Positions 8,264 to 15,939 of a DNA stretch of 64,000 nucleotides are shown here, piece after piece. A program made the translations under genes and the position numbers. The stretch is from NCBI RefSeq assembly GCF_000687715.1, contig NZ_JHXD01000004.1, positions 1 through 64,000 on the forward strand, written 5' to 3'. Origin of the DNA: Xylanibacter ruminicola Ga6B6. Its GTDB lineage: Bacteria > Bacteroidota > Bacteroidia > Bacteroidales > Bacteroidaceae. Every line of letters begins with the position of its first letter. The first letter of the stretch is position 1. The notes beneath the pieces are model-generated. The model was not told the origin of the DNA and ran no database searches. It saw only the letters and a list, made by a program, of their open reading frames with translations.

Positions 8264-8794
8264 ATGAAAAGATATTTATTTGTAATAGTAGCTCTTTTTT
8301 TATCACTAACTATATATGCGCAGGATTGGATATATGTAGATGAGACAGATGATATGACATTTTATGTAAGTCCGTCAGTAAGAAAAACAAATAGTAATTA
8401 TGTAGCTCACGAAAAATGTGTCCCTAAGAATTTAATTGCTGAGCGCGAAAGACTTGTCAATTCTATGGAAGATACAAATTTTTATAGATATGCATATTAT
8501 ATAGTAACGGAACTGGTTGATATAGATATATATCGTTTAAAATCTCTCTCATTTGTATATTATGACGATAATGGTGACGTTATAGATTCATGGAATTGCA
8601 AAGACGATGATTGGCATTATTCAAAACCAGGTACAATCATCGAAAGTTTTTGCAAAAGTGTAGAATATTTAGTAAATGGTGATAAAACTCCTTCATATAC
8701 ATTACCTAAAACCACTATGAAACCTGTTAAACGAAAATATAATAATCCTCTTAAGAATAAAGTAGTAACAAAAGGAAAATATATTAAGAAATAA
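8264..8794 (+). CDS. secreted protein resembling surface-adhesin E
   Basis: A 176-residue protein with a signal peptide ending IYAQD. The mature domain runs WIYVDETDDMTFYVSP to the pair FVYYDDNGDVIDSW and CKSVEYLV, which recalls the small beta-rich Adhesin_E domain. The C-terminal tail is basic (KPVKRKYNNPLKNK). Last gene of the AT-rich cargo set. The family call is tentative. Confidence 0.55.
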   Translation: MKRYLFVIVALFLSLTIYAQDWIYVDETDDMTFYVSPSVRKTNSNYVAHEKCVPKNLIAERERLVNSMEDTNFYRYAYYIVTELVDIDIYRLKSLSFVYYDDNGDVIDSWNCKDDDWHYSKPGTIIESFCKSVEYLVNGDKTPSYTLPKTTMKPVKRKYNNPLKNKVVTKGKYIKK

Positions 8795-8812
8795 TAAAGA
8801 ATTTCATATTTA

Positions 8813-8893
8813 GTTTGAAAAATATTTGTAAGGCATTAATGGAACTATAAAATTCGAGAATATCCTGATGACTTACAAATATTTTTTTCAAAC
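8813..8893. repeat. long imperfect inverted repeat at the end of the AT-rich cargo
   Basis: Arms 8813-8832 and 8872-8893 are inverted copies that differ by two extra A residues in the second arm, separated by 39 bases. They lie between the last cargo stop and the phage gene on the other strand. They may be a bidirectional terminator or a scar of cargo insertion; no matching copy is evident at the other cargo edge. Confidence 0.6.
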
Positions 8894-8916
8894 GGATGAT
8901 TTATATAATAGCATTA

Positions 8917-9765
8917 CTACAACCAGTACCCACCTGATTTTTCTTTGTTTTTGAAGACATTTGGAGTGTAGAGGGCGGCGACTGCGGAGGTGTGCCAGGC
9001 GGGGAATATGTCTTCGTGTTCACGGATGATGGTGATTAAATCGTAATAACATTGGGGGTGAACTTGGATGTTGTTTAGAAGCTCCAACTCGTAAGCCTGG
9101 AGGGATTTAATCACCTGCTCTTCGAGGGGTGATACACTGCGGTGCTGGGTGAATACGTGGGAGCGGAAGACTTGCATCTGCTCGTGAGAGAAGTATGTGT
9201 CGGCAAGAACGGACTCAATCTTTATGAGACGTTCGTGCAGCTGCTGGTACGAGTCCCAGATATGTTCGCGGATGGCGAGACGGCGGCAGAGGCTCAGGAA
9301 CGGGAACATTGTGGCGGCGAAGTATTTACCTGGTTCGCTTTGCTGCCAGTCCGTTCTACTGGATAGACGAAGGATGAGAGCTTCGATAGCGGCGTCGCGC
9401 TGAGACTCGAGAGAGGCGATCAGAGCGGCGACGCGCTCACGAGAAGCGGGAACAACGGTTTGATTAGAGACGATGCCGAAGCCATTAGGGGTCAAGACTA
9501 AATCAAGCGAAGGGATGGCTGTCATATAGGCATGACAGGCAACGAGCTTTTCCAATGGGTAACGAAAACGCTCGTTAGGACCTGAGCTGCCTGCTTCTGC
9601 AATCTCGTCGAAAATTGTTTCAGGAACGAAAGTGTCTAATACCCATTGCTCGGCCGATTCGAGATATGGGTAAAGCTTTTCAATCAATGTAGGCTCGCCC
9701 TCAGCGGTGGCCAGTACGTTTGGTATGAGCAAGCGCAGCTGCTCGTCGGTGGTAATCAGTTTCAT
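8917..9765 (-). CDS. phage connector-region protein (DUF6712-like)
   Basis: A 282-residue, mostly helical soluble protein immediately downstream of the portal gene (TAATG overlap, one shared base). A gene at this position is usually a head-tail connector or head-completion protein. It resembles, from memory, the DUF6712 family of Bacteroidota phages, and I am unsure of that number. Its codon use and GC content match the portal gene and differ from the AT-rich cargo to its left. Confidence 0.5.
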   Translation of the reverse strand: MKLITTDEQLRLLIPNVLATAEGEPTLIEKLYPYLESAEQWVLDTFVPETIFDEIAEAGSSGPNERFRYPLEKLVACHAYMTAIPSLDLVLTPNGFGIVSNQTVVPASRERVAALIASLESQRDAAIEALILRLSSRTDWQQSEPGKYFAATMFPFLSLCRRLAIREHIWDSYQQLHERLIKIESVLADTYFSHEQMQVFRSHVFTQHRSVSPLEEQVIKSLQAYELELLNNIQVHPQCYYDLITIIREHEDIFPAWHTSAVAALYTPNVFKNKEKSGGYWL

Positions 9766-11099
9766 TATTCTTCTTCAGTCTTATTCGGTGTAACAAGCTT
9801 AGCATCTCTATTTTCATCAAGCGTAGAAAGCATGATGAATGGACAATCGGGATGAACGCCTTCCCAACCGTTGAACCTTATTATGATATGGTGAACGGTG
9901 AAAAGAAGGTCGTGATATGGCTTCTGCAGGGCCTGGGCGATGGTATAGAGCTCACGCTTGTCAGAACCGGAATTGTTTGTCTGACTCTTTCCTGGTACTG
10001 AGCCGACGAGGTTAGAATGAACGCGCATCGTAAAACACATCATGTTGACGGCTTCGATAATATCTGTCGACCAGTCGCCACCTTCTTTTTCCGTTTCTAC
10101 CTTATTAATAACTACGTCATGTTGTTCGTGGCCATCGGGGGAGATGTAGAACGTAGAGAAAAGAACCTTACCTGAGTTTTCCATACCCGTCAGGAAGTTG
10201 ATGATTTTTTCCTTCTCCTCCACTACCCTATCCATCTGCTTCTTGCGGTCGGTAATTCCTTCGGCTTTGAAGATTCCGTCCCAGAATCGATTGGCAATTT
10301 CGATGTGATACTTGATTGGCGCTGAATTTTTCAATTTAGCTTCCTTGGCCATACCAATGAGACGCTTGATATTGTACCAGTTGCCCTTGAAAAGTGAACC
10401 ATAGTAAGGAATTGGATAATACGTGCTGTCAGGTGTTGGTACACGGCTGACGATGGCGAACTTTCGAGTATTGGATTTGGGCTTCTTACCTTTGGCTGAC
10501 TGCATACGTTCCTGCAGGTCAGCCCAAGGAGAATGGAAATCCAGAAGTTCTATCTTCTCGACTTCGTCCTTACTGGAGATAGACTTTCGCCAGTTCGCAT
10601 ACAGGATATACGGAATGCTGCCAGACTTGTCTGCAGGGGCAAAACGGCAGTAGCAGGCCTCTTTGCGGAGAATACGTACAACTTTTGAACCATCAGAACT
10701 CAGGATGATGATAGACACACAGAAACCGAAATGCTTGAAATCCTGGCAGACACCGAGGAAATACGAGGCCAGAGAGTTATCCATCAGGAACTCCTGGACT
10801 TGTGACTTGGTGGCAGCACTGGCCTGGGATGTGTCATAGACCAGGCCGGAACCATAGCAGACTTCAGCATTGAAGATCTGACAGGTGGATAGTGTCTCGT
10901 CGGACTCAATAAGCTCGAGAATGCGGTAAGGCATCTCGTTATCAGCGCCCCACGGCATATACTGGTAGCCTTCGGCCAGAGTGCGTGGGATGATGTCAGA
11001 CTGCTCTTTGAATACTTCGGAGCTATTGACTGTGAATGCGGCGCTGGCTTTGAGGTCCGGGATGGATTCAACAGAGTTGAAGGAAACGAAATTATTCAT
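9765..11099 (-). CDS. phage portal protein
   Basis: A 444-residue protein. Portal-like features are the N-terminal MPYRILELIESDETLSTC helix with a shared interaction surface, the central KGNWYNIKRLIGMAKEAK region and the C-terminal SNLVGSVPGKSQTNNSG stretch before a long helix, as in Bacteroidota portals. The portal is the dodecameric ring through which DNA enters the head. The start at 11097-11099 is chosen because it follows late promoter B by 17 bases; the 18 codons upstream overlap the promoter. It is far (23 kb) from the terminase gene it would normally adjoin. Confidence 0.75.
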   Translation of the reverse strand: MNNFVSFNSVESIPDLKASAAFTVNSSEVFKEQSDIIPRTLAEGYQYMPWGADNEMPYRILELIESDETLSTCQIFNAEVCYGSGLVYDTSQASAATKSQVQEFLMDNSLASYFLGVCQDFKHFGFCVSIIILSSDGSKVVRILRKEACYCRFAPADKSGSIPYILYANWRKSISSKDEVEKIELLDFHSPWADLQERMQSAKGKKPKSNTRKFAIVSRVPTPDSTYYPIPYYGSLFKGNWYNIKRLIGMAKEAKLKNSAPIKYHIEIANRFWDGIFKAEGITDRKKQMDRVVEEKEKIINFLTGMENSGKVLFSTFYISPDGHEQHDVVINKVETEKEGGDWSTDIIEAVNMMCFTMRVHSNLVGSVPGKSQTNNSGSDKRELYTIAQALQKPYHDLLFTVHHIIIRFNGWEGVHPDCPFIMLSTLDENRDAKLVTPNKTEEE

Positions 11100-11116
11100 A
11101 TCGATGATTTTTCTGG

Positions 11117-11153
11117 CAAAGATATGAATATGACTAGGGATGAAAAAAGACAC
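11117..11153 (-). promoter_or_regulatory. late promoter, copy B (portal cluster)
   Basis: Minus strand: GTGTC at 11149-11153 followed by TTTTTT, 24-bp spacer, TATCTTTG at 11117-11124. The GTGTC box directly follows the U-tract of an upstream terminator. Confidence 0.85.
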
Positions 11154-11158
11154 AAAAA

Positions 11159-11302
11159 ATGGCGAGCTTCACAGCCAGCCATAATTTACAACTAATAATT
11201 TAACCCGAGCCAGGAATAAAACCTGTACTCACTCATTCTTGCCCTTCACAGGGGTATGAATGAAAAAATCTAGGTATGGGCAAAATGCCCATGGCCAAAA
11301 AC
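11159..11302 (-). ncRNA. candidate small RNA upstream of the portal promoter
   Basis: A consensus minus-strand promoter (TTG 11335-11337, 18 bp, TACCTTTG 11309-11316) would start an RNA near 11302. It contains a 7-bp hairpin (ATGGGCA / TGCCCAT, 11276-11292) and ends in a two-part terminator stem (11159-11182) followed by U residues. No ORF of note is inside. The next base after the U-tract begins the GTGTC box of the portal promoter, so the terminator insulates that promoter. Confidence 0.5.
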
Positions 11303-11308
11303 CAAACG

Positions 11309-11337
11309 CAAAGGTACAAAGAATAAATGAAATACAA
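11309..11337 (-). promoter_or_regulatory. housekeeping-type promoter for the 11.2 kb small RNA
   Basis: TTG and TACCTTTG on the minus strand with an 18-bp spacer. It is back-to-back with the umuDC promoter on the other strand. Confidence 0.6.
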
Positions 11338-11351
11338 ACATTTTGGCTAAT

Positions 11352-11385
11352 AATTCTTGGAATTAGTGAGAAAATTGTAATTTTG
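11352..11385 (+). promoter_or_regulatory. umuDC promoter with overlapping palindrome
   Basis: TTG at 11357-11359, an 18-bp spacer, TAATTTTG at 11378-11385. The TTG is the centre of a perfect inverted repeat AATTC-TTG-GAATT (11352-11364), a good position for a repressor. SOS control is expected for umuDC, but the operator identity is inference. Confidence 0.6.
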
Positions 11386-11392
11386 CAGCAAA

Positions 11393-11854
11393 ATGAAGAA
11401 AATGAAAGAACCAGATATACAAAAAGCAGATGTATCTACGGAGCTGGAGCTGCCGATGTACGATGCGATAGCAGCCGGATTCCCTATTACCAGTGACTAT
11501 CCTGCAGACAGGCTGGATTTCAATCGCGACTTTATCAAGCACCCCGAAAGTACTTTCTATGTGCGTGTGAAAGGCGATTCTATGAAAGAGGCCGGCATCT
11601 TCGATGGCGACTTGTGCCTGGTAGACAAAGCAGAAGAGATGGTACATGGCAATATCGTGGCTGCGTATGTTAACGGTGGGTTTACGGTGAAGTACCTGGA
11701 TACGTCGACTAAGGATCAGGGCTTTATCCGATTGGTGCCAGCCAATAAGGATTTCAAACCGTTTATCATCGATTCATCAGACGAGTTTACTGTCTGGGGA
11801 AAAGTAATTTTTACCATTAGAGACTGGAGGAATAGCTATTGTTTGCCATTATAG
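11393..11854 (+). CDS. umuD: UmuD-like S24 peptidase, polymerase V regulatory subunit
   Basis: A 153-residue protein with the full UmuD layout: cleavage pair A28-G29, catalytic S63 in KGDSM and K100 in FTVKYL, with spacing like E. coli UmuD. RecA-stimulated self-cleavage removes the N-terminal arm and activates the translesion polymerase. Its 3' end overlaps the umuC start by 16 bases. The ATG at 11393 is only about eight bases after the -7 element, so the second ATG at 11402 is possible. It faces away from the phage genes and looks like SOS cargo. Confidence 0.9.
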   Translation: MKKMKEPDIQKADVSTELELPMYDAIAAGFPITSDYPADRLDFNRDFIKHPESTFYVRVKGDSMKEAGIFDGDLCLVDKAEEMVHGNIVAAYVNGGFTVKYLDTSTKDQGFIRLVPANKDFKPFIIDSSDEFTVWGKVIFTIRDWRNSYCLPL

Positions 11855-13131
11855 ATTGTGATAATTGCTTCGTGAGCTGCGAGCGTGTATTCAGGCCCGA
11901 TCTCAACGGAAAGCCCGTCGTTGTACTATCGAACAACGATGGCTGTGTTGTTGCACGCTCAAACGAAGCAAAAGCAATGGGCATCAAAGCTGGAACTCCC
12001 TACTTCCAACTAAAAGACCTCTTTCCTGGACAGGAAATAGCGGTATTCTCGTCGAACTACGAACTGTATATCGATATGACCGACAGAGTGATGTCGCTCA
12101 TCCGAAAGGAGGTGCCTGAATTCTATCGTTACAGTATAGATGAAGGCTTCTGTATGCTGAAAGGTATGGAGCATCTCGACCTGAAAGCATGGGGCGAGGA
12201 GATGCATCAGCGCATCAAACAATGCACGGGTATGCCGGTAAGCATCGGCATCGCCTCTTCTAAGACCTTGGCAAAGATGGCCAGTCATTATGCAAAGAAA
12301 TATCCCGGATTTCATCATTGTTGCTATATTAACAATGTGACAAGACGCGACAAGGCCTTAGAACTGTATCCCATTAGCGAAGTGTGGGGCATTGGCCGAC
12401 AGTATGCTAAGCGCCTTGAAGCTGTGGGCATCAAAACAGCCTATGATTTTGCAACGCTCAGCAGAAGCTGGGTTCGGTCGACCTTTAACGTTGTGGTAGA
12501 GCGCACCTGGCGTGAACTCAACGGCGAGGATTGCATTCTTCTGGAAGACATGACTAAGAAGAAAAGCATCTGTACCAGCAGAAGCTTCCCAGGAATGGTG
12601 CCAGACTTTGAGATGCTGCGCACCAGTATCAGCAACTTTGCTGCCCACTGTGCAGAAAAGCTTCGCAAGCAACAGTCAGCAGCGGCGATTGTGAGTGTTT
12701 TCATCGATACAAACCACTTCCGAGAGGACTTGCCACAGTACTGGAACTATGCTGAGGAACGCCTGCTGACTCCCAGCAATTCTACACAGGATATTGTGCA
12801 ATGTGCTCTGCGCTGCACCCAGAGGATATACCGACAAGGGTATCAGTACAAGCGTGCTGGTGTAATCGTGATGGGCATCTGCCCTACTTCGGCTGTACAG
12901 ACCAATTTCATCGACTACGATTCGGAGATGTATGAGAAGAAGCGAAGGCTTGATGAAGCCATTGATCGTATTAATCGAGTCAATGGTAGTGAGACTGTCG
13001 TGCTTGGCTCGCAACAATACACGGCTAAAGACGGCATTGGCAAAGCGAGTGTTTTCCGAGACAGCATCAAGCACGACTTCCGTAGTCCAAGCTACACTAC
13101 AAAGTGGAGCGACATTCCTGAAGCAGAATAA
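11839..13131 (+). CDS. umuC: Y-family DNA polymerase V catalytic subunit UmuC
   Basis: A 430-residue UmuC. The N terminus IIDCDNCFVSCERVF carries the first catalytic aspartate and the steric-gate region; YSIDEGF carries the second acidic pair; SIGIASSKTLAKMAS, the GIGRQYAKRLEAVGI helix-hairpin-helix and a little-finger domain follow. Translation starts at TTG (11839), which gives the expected UmuC N terminus. Translesion synthesis with UmuD', error-prone. A strong terminator follows the stop. Confidence 0.95.
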   Translation: MFAIIDCDNCFVSCERVFRPDLNGKPVVVLSNNDGCVVARSNEAKAMGIKAGTPYFQLKDLFPGQEIAVFSSNYELYIDMTDRVMSLIRKEVPEFYRYSIDEGFCMLKGMEHLDLKAWGEEMHQRIKQCTGMPVSIGIASSKTLAKMASHYAKKYPGFHHCCYINNVTRRDKALELYPISEVWGIGRQYAKRLEAVGIKTAYDFATLSRSWVRSTFNVVVERTWRELNGEDCILLEDMTKKKSICTSRSFPGMVPDFEMLRTSISNFAAHCAEKLRKQQSAAAIVSVFIDTNHFREDLPQYWNYAEERLLTPSNSTQDIVQCALRCTQRIYRQGYQYKRAGVIVMGICPTSAVQTNFIDYDSEMYEKKRRLDEAIDRINRVNGSETVVLGSQQYTAKDGIGKASVFRDSIKHDFRSPSYTTKWSDIPEAE

Positions 13132-13132
13132 A

Positions 13133-13164
13133 AAAGTGGCTGGCTTTCACAAGCTGGCCACTTT
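13133..13164 (+). terminator. umuDC terminator
   Basis: AAAGTGGC / GCCACTTT stem (13133-13140, 13157-13164) starting two bases after the umuC stop. Confidence 0.75.
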
Positions 13165-13202
13165 ACTCATTAAAATTTACTTATAGCTTAGTCAATTTCT
13201 AA

Positions 13203-13552
13203 AAGAAAAAGACTGTGGATCATACATGCCTTCTCAGGTGGTATGGTCCCAAATACAAAATATCTTTTTGCTGATGCTTCTGGCTAGTTTGATTTGTACA
13301 AAAAGAACGTGGACTTGCGTATCCCACGTCTTCACACTCAGGCTCTGGATTGCCGTAAAGAAAAGAACATGAGACGACAAGCCCACGAATATATACGTGA
13401 ACCGTCGTACCCCGTCTTGTTCTTTGTTTGAATTTTCCAGATTCGAGTGTGCAAGACAGAAGCGCGTCAGCTTCGTTTACCAATAAGATGCTGCAGAAGC
13501 ACAGATGCATGAGCAGCAGGAACAGCGACGACTTTTTTAGTCCGCTTGTTCC
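13203..13552 (-). ncRNA. candidate 350-nt highly structured noncoding RNA
   Basis: A minus-strand transcript with its own promoter and terminator and a chain of helices: GGAACA/TGTTCC plus GCG/CGC at the 5' end (13519-13552), TGCTGC/GCAGCA (13489-13518), GAAGC/GCTTC (13459-13474), a long-range pair CACACTC/GAGTGTG with TCTGGA/TCCAGA (13333-13349 with 13436-13451) enclosing an arm AAGAACA+AGACG / CGTCT+TGTTCTT (13363-13424), then ACGTGG/CCACGT (13307-13329) and a terminator stem (13217-13249) before a U-rich tail. It lacks the RNase P, tmRNA and SRP signature sequences I know. A 96-codon frame runs through it but has no convincing start or domain. Confidence 0.7.
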
Positions 13553-13557
13553 GGGTG

Positions 13558-13589
13558 CAAAGATACGAAAAAAAATGGAAATTGAGCAA
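13558..13589 (-). promoter_or_regulatory. promoter of the 350-nt structured RNA
   Basis: Minus strand TTG (13587-13589), 21-bp spacer, TATCTTTG (13558-13565). The predicted start falls at the GGAACA of the first hairpin. Confidence 0.7.
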
Positions 13590-13695
13590 AAATTAGGGCA
13601 TTGATGAAAAAAAACGGCCAAAAATTTGGAATTCTCGAATTCTTTTTATACCTTAGCTGATATTAGTTATTAACATTTTATAAATATTTTTTATT

Positions 13696-14301
13696 ATGGT
13701 TGAATATAGAAAAGATAAAGTAAAAATCTTTTTGAATGAACTTGAAGAAGTCAAAAAGATTGAGACTGAAAAAGACCTTCAAAAGTACTTTGAAGGATTA
13801 GCAATAACGTTATTCAATCAGATAGATATCCTGGCTGGCAAAGACAGGTATTCTTTAGCTGAAATAGAATTTTACTATCAAAATGCTATTTTTAAAGATG
13901 GCCAGTATAAAGACACATATGCCAGGACAAAAACAGCAGGAAGTTTATTCTGGCATTTAAGCGGTATTGATATATGCTTTGAGAGCAATGAAAAAGAAGG
14001 CTACTTTGGAGGCATTTTAATTCGTAGTATAGTTAAGGAAGATGGTAGCCTTATAACAGGACCTATGTGCTGTTCTGATGAATTGCTGAACAGCTGCGTC
14101 CAAAGTAGTTCAATTGAGAAACCTTCTATCATTCCTATTCTTGTCGATAAAGAAACTGAATTGAATATTGAGCCATTGTCAACAATTAGGCAAGGCATAG
14201 AAGCAGATAAAGATGGATGGAAATTTTGTTTCTACACAAAAAGAGACTCTTGGAAAAACTATAAAGGAAATTATTATAGCGCACGACCTGACAAACGATA
14301 G
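13696..14301 (+). CDS. cargo protein of unknown function paired with a deiminase
   Basis: A 201-residue soluble protein. The centre contains SGIDICF followed by GGILIRSI and GPMCCSDELL, a pattern I have seen in conserved hypothetical proteins but cannot name. No signal peptide. The stop is ten bases before the ATG of the deiminase gene, so the pair is an operon. It may be the deiminase's partner or regulator; this is inference from adjacency only. Confidence 0.6.
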   Translation: MVEYRKDKVKIFLNELEEVKKIETEKDLQKYFEGLAITLFNQIDILAGKDRYSLAEIEFYYQNAIFKDGQYKDTYARTKTAGSLFWHLSGIDICFESNEKEGYFGGILIRSIVKEDGSLITGPMCCSDELLNSCVQSSSIEKPSIIPILVDKETELNIEPLSTIRQGIEADKDGWKFCFYTKRDSWKNYKGNYYSARPDKR

Positions 14302-14311
14302 TAGTAATTAT

Positions 14312-15700
14312 ATGGTAATTGACTCTCAAACCAATAAGGTATATTTCTCGTCTTGGATACCCGAGACGTGCCCGAAGCTTTGGACTGAACTCCAAAAAGT
14401 TCTTCGTGATAATCATGTGGATACAGCCTTACTGACCTGTACTAACGATATATGGTGCAGGGATTTCATGCCTATACAGATAGCACCAGATAAAATGGTG
14501 TTTTACGACTATAACCCAGATTATCTGCAGAAAAAAAAGAAATACATCACCAACACCAAGAAGTTGGCTTCTATGTTTATTCGAGTGATGCCTAAGGTCG
14601 GTATTAAGTATTTGAACCTGAAATTAGATGGAGGAAATGTGGTCAAATGCGGCGATACCATTGTTATGACCGAAAAGGTTTTTCATGAAAACAAAAAATT
14701 AAGCCGGGAAGATATAGAAGAGATGCTTCGCGATGCTTTTGAGTGTGACATCATGTTCCTGCCCTGGGACAAAAGTGAGAAATATGGTCATAGTGACGGT
14801 ATAATCCATTATTTGGGCGATAACAAGGTTTTGCTCACAAACTACGATGATTTTGATTCTGATTATTATCATCAATTTAAAACCATACTTGAACAGAAGT
14901 TTGAAGTAATACCGCTTCACTATCCAGTCAAGAAAAAGCATGAAGATAATTGGTGTTACGTCAACTATCTGCAAATTGGAAACTTGGTTATAGTTCCTCA
15001 ATTGGGAACACCAGAAGACGAGATGGCCATCGAGCAGATTCAGAAGGCTCTTCCTAATACAAAAGTGGTGGGAGTTTCCGCAATAGAGGCGGTGAAAGAT
15101 GGCGGAGCACTTAATTGCCTGTCTTGGAATATCGATGCCAGTGAAGCACAATTAGTGTCTGATAATCCTTATAAACAGTATGATTATCTCGAACTTATTG
15201 AAAAAGCAGATATTGAACCGATAGTTTTTTCTCCCTATTTTGCTTGGTTGGAAAACCGCGAGAACTTACCCACTAATGATTATATGAATGAGCTATTACG
15301 CTATATTGATAATTCTCAGAAAGTAACAGAAGAGATTCTGGATGCAGCGAGAAAGGCTTTACATGATCCAGAATTGAGTTTACCAGATAAGTTTGAAACA
15401 CAAGATGATATCAGACAATATGAATACCAGATTGTATATACAAACTTACTTTTAAATGCGATTTTGCATGATAGCTTGCAAATAGAAGAAGCAAACAATT
15501 TTTCAAGGACAAACGTACTTGAAAATCCGAGTTCACAAGAAATAGAGCGAAAAGCCTCGCAATTCCATGATCTCATTTTTTATAATGAAGAATTCGGCAG
15601 GTTTTATATAGAACCCATATTGCCACCATTTCATGATGATCCTCCTATAGACCCCATAATGCCACCTATTGATCCTCCTATTGATGATGTTCCATTTTAA
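14312..15700 (+). CDS. agmatine deiminase / peptidyl-arginine deiminase family protein with proline-rich tail
   Basis: A 462-residue member of the guanidino-group-modifying superfamily. Visible motifs: WCRDFMPIQ near residue 50, LDGGNVV near 107, GHSDGII near 162 and GGALNCLSWN near 270, which supply the catalytic D, H and Cys. About 170 residues follow that are not part of a normal agmatine deiminase (about 350-370 residues), ending in a proline/aspartate-rich segment with repeated PPID. No signal peptide. The start at 14312 begins just after the upstream stop; a longer overlapping frame exists. Free agmatine or protein arginine are both possible substrates. Confidence 0.75.
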   Translation: MVIDSQTNKVYFSSWIPETCPKLWTELQKVLRDNHVDTALLTCTNDIWCRDFMPIQIAPDKMVFYDYNPDYLQKKKKYITNTKKLASMFIRVMPKVGIKYLNLKLDGGNVVKCGDTIVMTEKVFHENKKLSREDIEEMLRDAFECDIMFLPWDKSEKYGHSDGIIHYLGDNKVLLTNYDDFDSDYYHQFKTILEQKFEVIPLHYPVKKKHEDNWCYVNYLQIGNLVIVPQLGTPEDEMAIEQIQKALPNTKVVGVSAIEAVKDGGALNCLSWNIDASEAQLVSDNPYKQYDYLELIEKADIEPIVFSPYFAWLENRENLPTNDYMNELLRYIDNSQKVTEEILDAARKALHDPELSLPDKFETQDDIRQYEYQIVYTNLLLNAILHDSLQIEEANNFSRTNVLENPSSQEIERKASQFHDLIFYNEEFGRFYIEPILPPFHDDPPIDPIMPPIDPPIDDVPF

Positions 15701-15708
15701 GCAAACAT

Positions 15709-15939
15709 CTACATAAATACTTCCATGCCGTTGAGCTGGAAGATGCAGCACTCGCGAGTCTGGCGGATCTGATTGGAGTCGAGCAGCTTGAACTTGCGTG
15801 TGCCTTTGTAGTGGTCGTATTTGATACAGATACAGCGGTGCCACTCCTGGATCTCGCCTTTAGACGTCCATAGACGGATATCGACTGGCTCAGGACGGTT
15901 GAGAATCAGCCGGGCTGTGGTAATGTGGATACTATTCAT
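15709..15939 (-). CDS. small phage protein, unknown function
   Basis: A 76-residue protein whose start overlaps the stop of the upstream phage gene by four bases (ATGA), strong evidence of coupled translation. It is compact and beta-rich looking with three cysteines and no membrane segment. It converges on the deiminase gene with eight bases between stops. Confidence 0.6.
   Translation of the reverse strand: MNSIHITTARLILNRPEPVDIRLWTSKGEIQEWHRCICIKYDHYKGTRKFKLLDSNQIRQTRECCIFQLNGMEVFM

Noticed and set aside
13220..13621. A 133-codon minus-strand frame with a hydrophobic, signal-like N terminus
   Set aside because: Its 5' part overlaps and precedes the predicted transcription start, no good start codon fits the signal-like stretch, and the DNA is better explained by nested RNA helices with a terminator.
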